The position numbers and the translations under genes were made by a program. Below the pieces are notes generated by a model. It searched no databases. It was not told the DNA's origin and saw only the letters and a list, made by a program, of their open reading frames with translations. From Acidobacteriota bacterium (lineage in GTDB: Bacteria; Actinomycetota; Acidimicrobiia; Acidimicrobiales; Palsa-688), in NCBI GenBank assembly GCA_028876385.1, contig JAGWSF010000165.1, positions 1 through 36,419 on the forward strand: 36,419 nucleotides of DNA, written 5' to 3'. Below, piece after piece: positions 7,035 through 14,919 of the stretch (positions are counted from its first letter, which is position 1; every line of letters begins with the position of its first letter).

Positions 7035-8027
7035 GGGCAGCGTCGAGGTGAAACCGTCGAGGATGGCGGCCAGCTCGTTGGGGCGTTCCTGCATCAGCTG
7101 ATGGCCGGCCCCGGCCAGCACCTCGAGTCGGGCGTCGGGGAGCAACCGGGCGATGCGCCGGGCGGCGAACACCGGCGTGAGCAGGTCCCGGGACCCGACC
7201 AGGACCAGGGACGGGGTGCGGACCAGCGGGAGGGTCCGGCGGGCGTCGTGGTCGAGCAGGTCCACCCCGCAGGCGAGCACCGTCGACTGGGGGGCCTCGG
7301 CCCCGCTGCGGCGGACCTCGTCGACGGCGCGCGCCGACGGCCGGGCGCCGAACGCCAGGCGGGTCACCACCCACGACAGGTCGCCGTCACCGAGGGGCCG
7401 CTCGGGTAGCGGCCGTCCCGCATCCTGGCGCCCCTGGGCCCACCGGCCGACGGCGCGCACCGCGGGCCGTAGCGGTTCGGGGGCCACCTGGTAGGCCGCG
7501 GTGTTCATGAAGACCAGGCCGTCGACCCGCTCGGACAGCTCCCGCCGGTGGCTCCCCGCGAACTCCATGAGGATCATGCCGCCCATGGAGTGCCCGACGA
7601 CCACCGCGTGGCGCAGGTCGAAGTGGTCGAGGACGGTGGCCACATCCCTCGCCGCAGCCACCCGGCCCAGTCCGTCCCGGCCGCCTACCGACCGTCCGTG
7701 GCCCCGCACGTCGAGGGCCATCACCCGATAGCGGTCGGCCATGAGGTGGAACTGGGGGGCCCAGGCCCGGGCCTGGAGGGTGATCCCGTGGATCAGCAGG
7801 AGCGGGCGACCCGCGCCTCGCTCGACCAGGTGCACCGAGCCACCGTCGGCGGCGGCGATCTCGTGGTGGACCACGTCGCCGGGCAACTCGTAGAGCGGGT
7901 CGAGACCGGGGTCGCTTCGGGCCCGGACGGCCGAAGCCGAGCGGGTCAGGGCCAGCCGGCCGGCCAGCCCGACGGCACCGGCGGCGCCGACGGCCAGCGC
8001 GGCCGGTAGCGGGTGGCGGGGGCGCAT
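7026..8027 (-). CDS. Alpha/beta hydrolase
   Basis: This 333-residue alpha/beta-hydrolase-fold protein has the oxyanion segment LLIHGITLQARAW (77-89), the nucleophile elbow GHSMGG with Ser147, Asp281 in GSRDLLTP and His309 in GAGHQLMQERP, so the catalytic triad is complete. Residues 7-27 are hydrophobic and followed by a charged stretch, so the protein may be anchored in the membrane or exported. The substrate cannot be told from sequence; lipases, esterases and haloperoxidase-like enzymes share this pattern. It is the last gene of the long minus-strand run, 12 bases after the phosphodiester glycosidase gene, and probably sits on the same transcript. Confidence 0.88.
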   Translation of the reverse strand: MRPRHPLPAALAVGAAGAVGLAGRLALTRSASAVRARSDPGLDPLYELPGDVVHHEIAAADGGSVHLVERGAGRPLLLIHGITLQARAWAPQFHLMADRYRVMALDVRGHGRSVGGRDGLGRVAAARDVATVLDHFDLRHAVVVGHSMGGMILMEFAGSHRRELSERVDGLVFMNTAAYQVAPEPLRPAVRAVGRWAQGRQDAGRPLPERPLGDGDLSWVVTRLAFGARPSARAVDEVRRSGAEAPQSTVLACGVDLLDHDARRTLPLVRTPSLVLVGSRDLLTPVFAARRIARLLPDARLEVLAGAGHQLMQERPNELAAILDGFTSTLPSA

Positions 8028-8039
8028 CAGCCCATCCTG

Positions 8040-9266
8040 TCAGCCCGCGAAGGAGACCTCCACGAAGTCCCTGGACTCGAGGGTGGGCGCCACGTAACGG
8101 TCGGCGGGCCGCTGCATCTGCGGGTACAGCTTGCTGCCGGTCAGCAGGGTCGGCTCCGCCGGGTTGGGGTGGGTGTAGATGTTGAACGTCACCCACTCGG
8201 GGTTGATGTCGAGGGTCATGGCCCGAACGGCGCCGGCCCGCTGGAGGGCCTCGGCCAGGGTCTTGGCGGTCAGAGCCGGTCCGGCCACGTACACCAGCGC
8301 CCCGTCGGCGGTGACGCCCACCCCGGAGCGGGCCACCACGGTCGAGGTGTTGAGGGTGGCGCCCCACACCGCGGTGTCGTAGTAGGTCGCCGACGCCGAC
8401 ACCTGGCCCTGATCGACCATGGGCACCAGGTTCTGCAGCACCGACACCACGTTGGGCGTCATGGTCACCTCGCTTCCCCAGGTGCCGACGTCGACCTTGC
8501 CGTTGCTGTAGAACACCAGCGAGGCGGCTCCGGGGACGAGCGGTACGGCGGTCCGGCCGTCGAGGTAGAACCCGCCGTGGGCGTCCTGGAAGCGGAAACC
8601 GCCGTTGAAGGCGGCCAGGATGGACGGCGCCTCCGCCGGGGTGATGTAGGGCGGGTGGGACCAGGTACCCCCCGGCTCGGTGAGCCCGGGGATGAGCGAC
8701 AGGTGCAGCATCAGCGGGTCCATCCACACCGCGCTCGTGATCTCCGAGGTGTAAACGTTGTCCGCTCGGAACTGAGCTTCGTACATGGCGGCGTGGCCGT
8801 TGACGATGGGCCCGATGGGCAGCCACTGGCCCTCCCCGGCCAGAGCCGGTGACACGACCAGCGGGACGGAAGCCGGCGTGGGGAGGAACTGCTGCGCCGG
8901 GGTGGTCGGCTGGCTGCTGGCGATCTGCACCTTGGCTTCGGGGTTGAGACCCTTGGGGGCCCCACCCTTGGCCGGTTGGTGGGCGGTGTAGTAGTACGAC
9001 TCGAACTGGCTGACCAGCGGCCCCATACCGTGGGATCTCATCCAGTCGGCCCACTTGGCCGAGAAGCTCTCGTTGCCCGGCGTGCTGTAGGCCGACACCA
9101 CCGACCACAGACCGAGCGAGGCGATCACGACCAGCACGGCCCCGGTTACGGCCAGGGCCACCCGGGCCGATGACCGGCGACCCGGCGGACGCCGCCGCGG
9201 TGCTCCGAAGGTGGTCTCGATGGCCTCGTAGGCGGGGGGCAGGATGGAGCGTTCGGTGCGGGTCAT
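8040..9266 (-). CDS. Membrane-anchored phosphodiester glycosidase (NAGPA-like domain)
   Basis: The 408-residue protein has a basic cytoplasmic N-terminus, one membrane helix (about 33-57) and an extracellular domain. The segment SILAAFNGGFRFQDAHGGFY (about 213-232) and the later RAMTLDINPEWVTFN (about 344-358) match the phosphodiester glycosidase family related to mammalian NAGPA (uncovering enzyme), which hydrolyses a sugar-phosphodiester bond. In bacteria such domains act on cell-envelope glycans, but the substrate here is unknown. The ATG overlaps the ferredoxin stop by four bases, so it is coupled to the redox genes, although a functional link between them is not evident. Confidence 0.8.
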   Translation of the reverse strand: MTRTERSILPPAYEAIETTFGAPRRRPPGRRSSARVALAVTGAVLVVIASLGLWSVVSAYSTPGNESFSAKWADWMRSHGMGPLVSQFESYYYTAHQPAKGGAPKGLNPEAKVQIASSQPTTPAQQFLPTPASVPLVVSPALAGEGQWLPIGPIVNGHAAMYEAQFRADNVYTSEITSAVWMDPLMLHLSLIPGLTEPGGTWSHPPYITPAEAPSILAAFNGGFRFQDAHGGFYLDGRTAVPLVPGAASLVFYSNGKVDVGTWGSEVTMTPNVVSVLQNLVPMVDQGQVSASATYYDTAVWGATLNTSTVVARSGVGVTADGALVYVAGPALTAKTLAEALQRAGAVRAMTLDINPEWVTFNIYTHPNPAEPTLLTGSKLYPQMQRPADRYVAPTLESRDFVEVSFAG

Positions 9267-9502
9267 CGCACCCGTCCACCGGCCGTCCGGGCCTCTTCGA
9301 CCTCCGTGGCGAGGAGAGCCAGCGTGGGGCAGGCGGCCACGGCCCGGCGGGCGTGGGCCTCGAGGTGGTGCGGGATGGGCTGCTCGGAGACCATCGGGTA
9401 GCCCCAGTCGTCGAGCTGGATCAGCTCCGGGAGCAGCTCAGCGCATATCCCGTGGGCGTCGCAGCGGATCGGGTCGACCACGAGTCGACGGGTCCGGTTC
9501 AA
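9263..9502 (-). CDS. Small single-cluster ferredoxin
   Basis: The 79-residue protein contains the pattern Cys14-x5-Cys20 (CDAHGIC) and Cys62 in AVAACPTLAL. This is the three-cysteine arrangement of small ferredoxins with one [3Fe-4S] or atypical cluster, often found with P450s and flavoproteins in actinobacteria. The TTG start is supported by GGAGG seven bases upstream and by the four-base TTGA overlap with the stop of the NuoF-like gene. Its tight coupling to that gene suggests that electrons pass from the NuoF-like flavoprotein to this ferredoxin, or the reverse. Length and cysteine spacing are normal for the family. Confidence 0.88.
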   Translation of the reverse strand: MNRTRRLVVDPIRCDAHGICAELLPELIQLDDWGYPMVSEQPIPHHLEAHARRAVAACPTLALLATEVEEARTAGGRVR

Positions 9503-10749
9503 ACCATTACCTCCGAGTAGCGAGGAAGAGCCAGGGACGGAGGCGGCCTCCGGCAGTCCCCTCCATGACGGTGGCTTTCTATCTCCCTTGCAAATACCTG
9601 AATGCCACTACGGATCATACGGACTGCACCGTCCGGATGCTTGCATGCCCCCCGCCCGTCGATCATCCACAGCCACCGGTCGATCTGGGCGTTCCACTTG
9701 TTGGGGGACCCGGCCGACAGCAGGCGACCGAGGCCGTCGGCCACTGTCGGCAGGCCCCGGGCGCACGGACCGCACTGCCCGGCGGACTGGCCGGCCAGCC
9801 AGGAAGCTATCGATGCCACCGCTTTCAGACCGCAGGTGTGGGGCCCGACCACGATCAGCGAACCGCAGCCCAGGCTGGCCCCGGCCGACCCGAGCCAGGC
9901 GGGATCGAGGCGGGCCGAGGTGGCGGCGGGGGGGCCGAGCCAGGTGCCGGCATACCCCCCCACGAGCACCCCCTGCACGGGCTGGTCGGCGCCGGCCGGG
10001 GCCAGCACGTCGACCATGGGGGTGCCCAGGGCCACCTCGTAGACCGAGGGGTGGCGGACGTCACCCGTGACGGTGACGAGGGCCGTCCCGGGATGGGCGG
10101 CGGTACCAAGGGCAGCGAACCACGACGATCCGAACCGCCCGATCAGGGCCACGTGGGCGAGCGTCTCGGCGTTCTGGACCAGCGTCGGACGGCTGTCGAC
10201 GCCCCGCTCGTAGGGTCGCCGACCGAACGAGGGCAGGGCCGGGCTCCCGTTGATCCAGTTGACCAGGGCCGACTCCTCACCGGTCACGTAGCCGGGGGGG
10301 GCGGCTTCGAGACGGAACGGTACGGCGTCGAGTCCCCGCCCGGCCCGCTCCGATATGGCCAGCCCGCAGGCTCGCAGAGCCGCCGAGGCGCGGCGGTCGA
10401 CGCAGACGATGACCTCCGAAGCCCCGAGAGCGCGGGCCGCCAGGGACGCCCCGTCGAGGACGAGGTGGGGGGCGTGGACCAGCAGCGTCTTGTCCTTGTT
10501 GCTGGCGGGCTCGCCCTCGGTGGCGTTGACCACCACCACGGGTCGGCCGCCGGCGGCGAGGGCCGCCCACTTGCGGGCCGTCGGGAACCCGGCACCCCCC
10601 CGGCCGCCGAGGCGGCTGCGCCCGATCTCGTCGAGCAGTTCCGGTCCCCGCCGGGGCAGGCCGCCCCACTGCGACAGGTGGGAGGCGAGGTCGGGACGGG
10701 CCACGGTGGCCAGCAGCCGGGGCAACTGGCTGGCGTCGGGGGCGGTCAC
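9499..10749 (-). CDS. NuoF-like NADH/FMN and iron-sulfur subunit
   Basis: This 416-residue protein has the glycine-rich GGRGGAGFPTARKW motif (NAD(H)/FMN site), NATEGEPASNKDK, the FMN-contact region GYVTGEESALVNWINGSPALPSFGRRPYERG, a central SLBB-like part and a C-terminal iron-sulfur region QCGPC with a later RGACKHPDGA. These are features of the 51-kDa subunit NuoF of complex I. In the usual NuoF motif SCGKCTPC the first cysteine is Ala here (SAGQCGPC). I believe this is common in the actinobacterial paralogues found beside ferric-reductase-like proteins. No other nuo genes are present, so this is a stand-alone diaphorase module. The GTG start at 10749 forms a GTGA overlap with the upstream stop and has GGGGAG nearby. 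Confidence 0.85.
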   Translation of the reverse strand: MTAPDASQLPRLLATVARPDLASHLSQWGGLPRRGPELLDEIGRSRLGGRGGAGFPTARKWAALAAGGRPVVVVNATEGEPASNKDKTLLVHAPHLVLDGASLAARALGASEVIVCVDRRASAALRACGLAISERAGRGLDAVPFRLEAAPPGYVTGEESALVNWINGSPALPSFGRRPYERGVDSRPTLVQNAETLAHVALIGRFGSSWFAALGTAAHPGTALVTVTGDVRHPSVYEVALGTPMVDVLAPAGADQPVQGVLVGGYAGTWLGPPAATSARLDPAWLGSAGASLGCGSLIVVGPHTCGLKAVASIASWLAGQSAGQCGPCARGLPTVADGLGRLLSAGSPNKWNAQIDRWLWMIDGRGACKHPDGAVRMIRSGIQVFAREIESHRHGGDCRRPPPSLALPRYSEVMV

Positions 10750-11456
10750 CGTTGGCTCCCCGTCACGCCGACGGCGGGGCTGGTCGACACCGGTGGCGTT
10801 CCCGCCCGGCGGGCCCAGCCGGCGCGCAGCGGCCCCTGCTCGGCCCAGACCGCCACGACCAGCAGCAGCACCGCAGCGGAAGCTGCGGCGGTGAGGCGGT
10901 ACGAGCTGGGGGCCTGGGTCCAGCGGGTGGTGAGCCGCCAGGCGAGGGCGGCGACCACCAGCGCCGTGCAAACCAGGTAGAGCAGCTGCACCCAGCCGAT
11001 GCGGGCGTCGGAGCCGGTGCCGAGGCCGTGGACGAGGGCCACCGGCCAGCATCCGTAGGCCAGCCAGTGCACGGCCCGCCACGCGCGGTGACCGAGGTAC
11101 TGGCGAATCAGGCTGGTCACGATCAGGGTCACGAGCAGATCGAAGGCCAACGCGCCGAAGCCCAGCCACAGGGGGCGGTAGCGGCCGATGAAGGGCACCA
11201 CCGCGTCGACGAGGGCGATGGGCGCGTAGGGATCGGCGACGGCGGTGAGGATGTGCACGGCGAGCAGGCCTACGGCCAGGAGGGAGGCGTTGCGGTGCAG
11301 CCCGGAGATCACGAAACGGGGCAGCCCGGGACGGGCGTAGCGCGCCAGCTGGGCCACGCCGAGCGCCACCGTGAGGCTGAGCAGGACCAGGCTGACCAGC
11401 CCGAAACCCCTGGTCAGATACCACAGCACCTTCGGGTTGGCGGCGCCTAGCAGCAT
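10746..11456 (-). CDS. Ferric-reductase-like transmembrane cytochrome b
   Basis: The 236-residue protein has about six membrane helices and histidines that could hold two b hemes: His54 and His68 (SGLHRNASLLAVGLLAVH) and His130 and His143 (VHWLAYGCWPVALVH). This layout fits the ferric-reductase-like transmembrane domain family (NOX/FRE/MsrQ). No FAD/NAD-binding domain follows, so electrons must come from a partner, most likely the NuoF-like protein whose gene starts inside the stop codon of this one. The ATG at 11456 overlaps the apbE gene by ten bases. The role is probably moving electrons across the membrane; the final acceptor is unknown. Confidence 0.85.
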   Translation of the reverse strand: MLLGAANPKVLWYLTRGFGLVSLVLLSLTVALGVAQLARYARPGLPRFVISGLHRNASLLAVGLLAVHILTAVADPYAPIALVDAVVPFIGRYRPLWLGFGALAFDLLVTLIVTSLIRQYLGHRAWRAVHWLAYGCWPVALVHGLGTGSDARIGWVQLLYLVCTALVVAALAWRLTTRWTQAPSSYRLTAAASAAVLLLVVAVWAEQGPLRAGWARRAGTPPVSTSPAVGVTGSQR

Positions 11457-12385
11457 GTCGGAACCTCGCTCGGCCAGCCCGACACGGTGACCGGCGTCCC
11501 ATCCGGAGGCACCAGCCGGGCGGGCAGGCCGAGCCGCTCCAGCCACCCCGGCGCGCCGTCGCCCATGACGATGGCGGCGCAGGAGGCGATGTTGGCGTCC
11601 AGGCAGGAACCGGCGGCCACGCTCACCAGCCGCCAACGCTCCTCGACGGGCTGGGAGGTGGCCGGGTCGATCAGGTGGTGGACGGATCGACCGCCGCGCC
11701 GCCAGCGGCGCACCGAGGTACTCGAGGTGGCCAGGCCCCCGTCGTGTATGGCCACCACCGGCCCGGGCCCATCGAGAGGGGCGGAGTGGTCCTCGGTGAT
11801 GCGGACCGGCCAGCCCGCGTCGGGGGCCGGTCCGGCCACGGCGATGTCGCCTCCGAGCCCGACCAGCACCCCGACCCCGGTCCGCTCGGCGATACGGCGC
11901 GCCGCCCGGTCGGCGCCCAGGGCCTTGGCCGTCGCCCCCAGGTCGAGATGCACGCCTACCGGCAGAGCGAGGGTCGACTGAGCGGTGTCCACTACGACGC
12001 AGCGCCACCCCGGGACGGGGCGGACGGCGAACTCGACCGGTGGCCCGTCTGGGGCAAGGGCGGCGAAGTCCCGGTCGTAGCCGGCCACCTCGAGGGCCCG
12101 GCCGACGGTCGGGTCGACCATCCCGTCGGTGAGCCGGGCGGCCCGCAGAGCCTGCTGCACGGCCTCGAGGAGAAGCGGCGACACCCGAACGGGCCGGCGC
12201 CCCGACGAGGCGTTGAGACGGTACAGCTCGCTGTCGTCGCGGAAGCGGCTGCAGGCCCGGTCCAGGTGGTCGAGCTCGTCGAGCAGGACTTCGAGCGCCT
12301 CGGCCTCGGCCCCGGGGTCGGTGAGCACCAGAGCGGCCGTGGAGCCCAGCGCCGGGAACGGGTCCACGGCGTGCAGGAAGGTCAC
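11447..12385 (-). CDS. apbE: FAD:protein FMN transferase ApbE
   Basis: The 312-residue protein shows ApbE family marks: DRACSRFRDDSELYRLN near 42-58, DGMVDPTVGRALEVAGYD near 88-105, DLGATAKALGADRAA near 148-162, GGDIAVAG, and the catalytic TSSTSVRRW segment followed by HHLIDPATSQPV (about 220-245). ApbE attaches FMN covalently to a Thr or Ser of a target protein. There is no signal peptide or lipobox, so it should act in the cytoplasm. Clusters of this type usually contain an FMN-binding protein with an SGAT motif as target. None is visible here. The GTG start overlaps the upstream stop by four bases. Confidence 0.92.
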   Translation of the reverse strand: MTFLHAVDPFPALGSTAALVLTDPGAEAEALEVLLDELDHLDRACSRFRDDSELYRLNASSGRRPVRVSPLLLEAVQQALRAARLTDGMVDPTVGRALEVAGYDRDFAALAPDGPPVEFAVRPVPGWRCVVVDTAQSTLALPVGVHLDLGATAKALGADRAARRIAERTGVGVLVGLGGDIAVAGPAPDAGWPVRITEDHSAPLDGPGPVVAIHDGGLATSSTSVRRWRRGGRSVHHLIDPATSQPVEERWRLVSVAAGSCLDANIASCAAIVMGDGAPGWLERLGLPARLVPPDGTPVTVSGWPSEVPTCC

Positions 12386-12681
12386 GACCCTCCGGAGCTG
12401 ACGACCGGGGGGTTGTAGACCGGCTGCGGGGGCGCCGTCGGGGGGGTGAGGGTCTGGGGGGTCTGGTAGGTGGCCGAGCCGTCGTCACCGCCCGCCGTCA
12501 ACGGCGCGGCAGTGGTGGGCGGGGCGCTCGTGGCCGGCGCCGTCGCAGCGGAGTGCCCCGGGAGGGCCTTGGCCACCCCCACCGAGAACACCCCGGCCGA
12601 GACGAAGGCCCCGGCGGCGAGGAGCCGGGTGCTGGTGGACAGCCGGAGGAGACCGGCGTCGCGAACCTGCTCCCGCCTCAT
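12382..12681 (-). CDS. Small secreted or membrane-anchored Pro/Thr/Ala-rich protein
   Basis: The 99-residue protein has a basic start (MRREQVRDAGLLRLSTSTR), one hydrophobic helix (about 20-38) and a low-complexity tail of Pro, Thr, Ala and Gly ending PPVVSSGGS. It is thus either secreted or held by one N-terminal helix with a disordered external tail. There is no FMN-binding domain and no SGAT motif, although it occupies the place where an FMN-binding protein is often encoded in related clusters. It overlaps apbE by four bases and has a candidate promoter just upstream. It may be a degraded remnant of the FMN carrier; I have no direct evidence for that. Confidence 0.65.
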   Translation of the reverse strand: MRREQVRDAGLLRLSTSTRLLAAGAFVSAGVFSVGVAKALPGHSAATAPATSAPPTTAAPLTAGGDDGSATYQTPQTLTPPTAPPQPVYNPPVVSSGGS

Positions 12682-12735
12682 CGCTCCTGCTCCGTGGACA
12701 TCGACTCCCAGTGTGGGACGGTCGAGCCCAGAAAA

Positions 12736-12764
12736 GGATTAGAGGTAGGTAAAGATTCGATCAA
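12736..12764 (-). promoter_or_regulatory. Candidate promoter before the ApbE/redox genes
   Basis: In the 90-base gap upstream of 12681 an unusually AT-rich patch contains TTGATC (12764-12759), a 17-base spacer and TAATCC (12741-12736) on the minus strand. The hexamers resemble a housekeeping promoter. A copy of a box shared with the cytochrome b upstream region lies in its spacer, which would suit control by a DNA-binding regulator. Confidence 0.45.
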
Positions 12765-12765
12765 G
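12747..12765 (+). promoter_or_regulatory. Candidate regulator box, copy 1
   Basis: The 19-base sequence AGGTAAAGATTCGATCAAG matches a site at 13506-13524 (other strand) at 15 of 19 positions, the first 13 bases with a single mismatch. It overlaps the candidate promoter spacer. Both copies lie in the only gaps of the operon that begins with an OmpR-type response regulator, which is a plausible binder. Confidence 0.35.
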
Positions 12766-12771
12766 AAAGCC

Positions 12772-13485
12772 TCAGTGTCCGATGTAAGCCGGCAGGTTGG
12801 CCAGGTAATGGGTGGTGGCGCTCGTCATGGAGAAGCCCAGGACCACGCCGAGAGCCAGGCTGCTGATGAGCAGCCACTGCCGGGCCGACGCCCCTCGTAC
12901 CTGGGAGCGGGTGCGGCGGACCAGGTCGAGCGGGGCCAGGTGGGCGGTCTCGACGATATGGCCGAGCACGTGAATGGCCATGGCCCCGAACCAGAGCACG
13001 AAGCTGACCCGGTGCAGGGTCAGCAGGTTCCCGCCGAGGGCCTTGGGGTAGAGGACGGCCCCGACACCGGAGGCGAACAGGACCACGGTGAGCACCACCA
13101 CCACCGGTCCGAGCAGACGCAGCAGGGCGGGGGGAGGACCTTTGCGGCGGTAGGCGGGGGCTCCGCTGTAGTAGCGGACGAACCGCCAGGTCGTCGAGGC
13201 CATCTTCAGCGCCACGGGGGGGATCAGCAGCATGCCGATGAACACGTGCAGCTGCAGATGCTGGCGGACCCCGAGGATGGTGAGGCCCTCGGCGAACAGC
13301 AGGACGAGGAGGACCACCGCGGTGGCACCGGTGAGGCGCGAGTTGGACTCCACCCCCGAGTCACCCCGGCGGCGGCGCTGCACCTGCGGGCGCTCGCCTA
13401 CCGGCTGGCGCTGCGCGTACTCGAACCGGGGCCACCCGGAGTCGTCGACGACCACGCTTGCACGGTAGGGGCCCGATCCGGCCAC
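12772..13485 (-). CDS. Cytochrome b561-like membrane protein
   Basis: The 237-residue protein has a basic cytoplasmic N-terminus (QRRRRGD) and about four to five membrane helices (53-72, 79-95, 123-145, 155-178, 203-221). Histidines suited to heme binding are His76/His80 (HLQLH) and His158, His172 and His176 (LHRVSFVLWFGAMAIHVLGH). This resembles diheme cytochrome b561-type or DUF4405-like proteins that carry electrons through the membrane. The sequence SRLTGATAVV just before helix 1 contains TGAT, the core of ApbE flavinylation sites, though this may be chance. The GTG start at 13485 has a weak ribosome binding site, and a GTG at 13353 is an alternative. It lies 33 bases after the histidine kinase gene. 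Confidence 0.75.
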   Translation of the reverse strand: MAGSGPYRASVVVDDSGWPRFEYAQRQPVGERPQVQRRRRGDSGVESNSRLTGATAVVLLVLLFAEGLTILGVRQHLQLHVFIGMLLIPPVALKMASTTWRFVRYYSGAPAYRRKGPPPALLRLLGPVVVVLTVVLFASGVGAVLYPKALGGNLLTLHRVSFVLWFGAMAIHVLGHIVETAHLAPLDLVRRTRSQVRGASARQWLLISSLALGVVLGFSMTSATTHYLANLPAYIGH

Positions 13486-13505
13486 GTTCGGGCAGCCGGG
13501 CCAAG

Positions 13506-13524
13506 CTTTGCCGAACCTTTACCT
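13506..13524 (-). promoter_or_regulatory. Candidate regulator box, copy 2
   Basis: On the minus strand this reads AGGTAAAGGTTCGGCAAAG and lies 21 bases before the GTG of the cytochrome b561-like gene, partly inside the 3' end of the kinase gene. It matches the box at 12747-12765. The pair is suggestive, but two copies cannot define an operator. Confidence 0.35.
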
Positions 13525-14919
13525 GTGCAGCGCCCGTGAGCCCGGGCGGGGGGACGGGGGCAGCGACACGACGGCGTCGAGGCCGCCGCTCGGCACGGGT
13601 CGGAGGCTCACCTCCAGCCCGTTGCGGTGGGCCAGCTCGGAGACTATGGCCAGGCCGAGCCCGCTGTGACCCGAAGGCCGGGTGGACCCCTGCCAGAAAC
13701 GGTCGAAGGCCCGGTGACGGTCCTCCTCCGACATCCCCGGGCCTTCGTCGCTCACGTGGATCTCCGCCCCGCCGGCGGGGCCGGACTGGAGGATCATGCG
13801 GATGGTGGTCGACGCCGGGCTGATCTCCACGGCGTTGGCCAGCAGATTGTCCAGGATCTGCTCCAGGTCCCCGGGGTTCAGGGGGCAGCGGTAATCGTCG
13901 GGCAGGGTGCTGCGACAATCGAGCACCACGCCTTTCTCGGCGGTCAGCGGCGCCCACGCCACGCAGCGTTCGTCGAGGACCGAAGCCACGTCGATCTCGG
14001 CGCGGGAGACGATCTCGTGGCCGGCCCGGCTGAGGGTGAGCAGCCCGTCCACCAGACGCGACAGCCGCTGGACCTCCCGCCCGACGGCGGCGATGGATTC
14101 CTGGCTGGCGACGTCGGCGGTCGCTTCGAGATTCTCCAGACGCAGCCGCAGGGCGGTCAGCGGAGATCTGAGCTGGTGGGAGGCGTCGGCCACGAAGCGA
14201 CGCTGACCCTCGATCAGACCGTCGAGCCGTCCCGCCATGTGGTTGAACTGGCGGGCCAGGGAGCGGATCTCGTCGGGTCCGACCTGCTCGCTGGCCCGCA
14301 GCCCGAGCTCACCGCGACCGAAGCGGTCGACGGTGGTCTCCAGGCGGGCCAGCGGACGGGCCAGGGAGCGGGCCAGCACCACACCGGCCAGGCCGGCGAT
14401 CACGATGGCACCGAGGGCGAACAGGCCGAGGGCCAGCCAGATCTCGTGGATCCGCCGTTCGGTCAGCTCGGCCGGGGCGGCGAGGACGACGGCCGCTACG
14501 GTCCGGCCGTTCTCCACGATGGGCACCGCGGTCACCGCGAAGGCGTCCCCCTCGTCCTCGGTGAACACCGCGACGGTCTGGCCGGCGAGGGCCCGGGCCA
14601 TGAGCCCGCCCCACTCGTTTCGCACCTCGTCGTGGGCCTCGGTGCTAGACGAGGCCAGGACCGCCCCCGCCACCGACTCGAGCACCACCTCCCCGCCGGT
14701 GCGGCTGCCGTAGCCGGCCACGGTGGAGCTCAGCCGGGTCCGGTGGGTGGGGTCGAGCGAGTCGTTCACCAAGGCGACGAGCCCCGCTCCCTCCTTCTCG
14801 ACCTGGTTGGTGGCGAGCTGCCTCTCGAACCGCTGCGCCAGAGTGGCGAGCGGGACCTCGAGGACGAGCAGGATGAGCACCGCCAGACCGAGGTAGGAGA
14901 TGAGGAGTCGGCGGGTCAA
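13519..14919 (-). CDS. Sensor histidine kinase (HAMP, HisKA, HATPase)
   Basis: The 466-residue kinase has membrane helices at about 6-24 and 160-183 enclosing an extracellular domain of about 130 residues, a HAMP linker (about 184-236), the phospho-acceptor His248 in FVADASHQLRSPLTAL, and a C-terminal ATPase domain with N box (about 340), DEGPGM (G1) and GHSGLGLAIV (G2). The extracellular part has no recognisable ligand fold. It overlaps the response regulator gene by four bases and precedes the cytochrome b561-like gene by 33 bases, so the pair probably controls the redox genes downstream. The signal is unknown; redox or envelope stress would suit the context. Confidence 0.92.
   Translation of the reverse strand: MTRRLLISYLGLAVLILLVLEVPLATLAQRFERQLATNQVEKEGAGLVALVNDSLDPTHRTRLSSTVAGYGSRTGGEVVLESVAGAVLASSSTEAHDEVRNEWGGLMARALAGQTVAVFTEDEGDAFAVTAVPIVENGRTVAAVVLAAPAELTERRIHEIWLALGLFALGAIVIAGLAGVVLARSLARPLARLETTVDRFGRGELGLRASEQVGPDEIRSLARQFNHMAGRLDGLIEGQRRFVADASHQLRSPLTALRLRLENLEATADVASQESIAAVGREVQRLSRLVDGLLTLSRAGHEIVSRAEIDVASVLDERCVAWAPLTAEKGVVLDCRSTLPDDYRCPLNPGDLEQILDNLLANAVEISPASTTIRMILQSGPAGGAEIHVSDEGPGMSEEDRHRAFDRFWQGSTRPSGHSGLGLAIVSELAHRNGLEVSLRPVPSGGLDAVVSLPPSPRPGSRALHR

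Noticed and set aside
9700..9790. Missing first cysteine of the NuoF SCGxCxPC motif as a sign of inactivation
   Set aside because: SAGQCGPC appears, from memory, to be normal for the stand-alone actinobacterial NuoF-like proteins near ferric-reductase-like genes, so it is probably a family trait.
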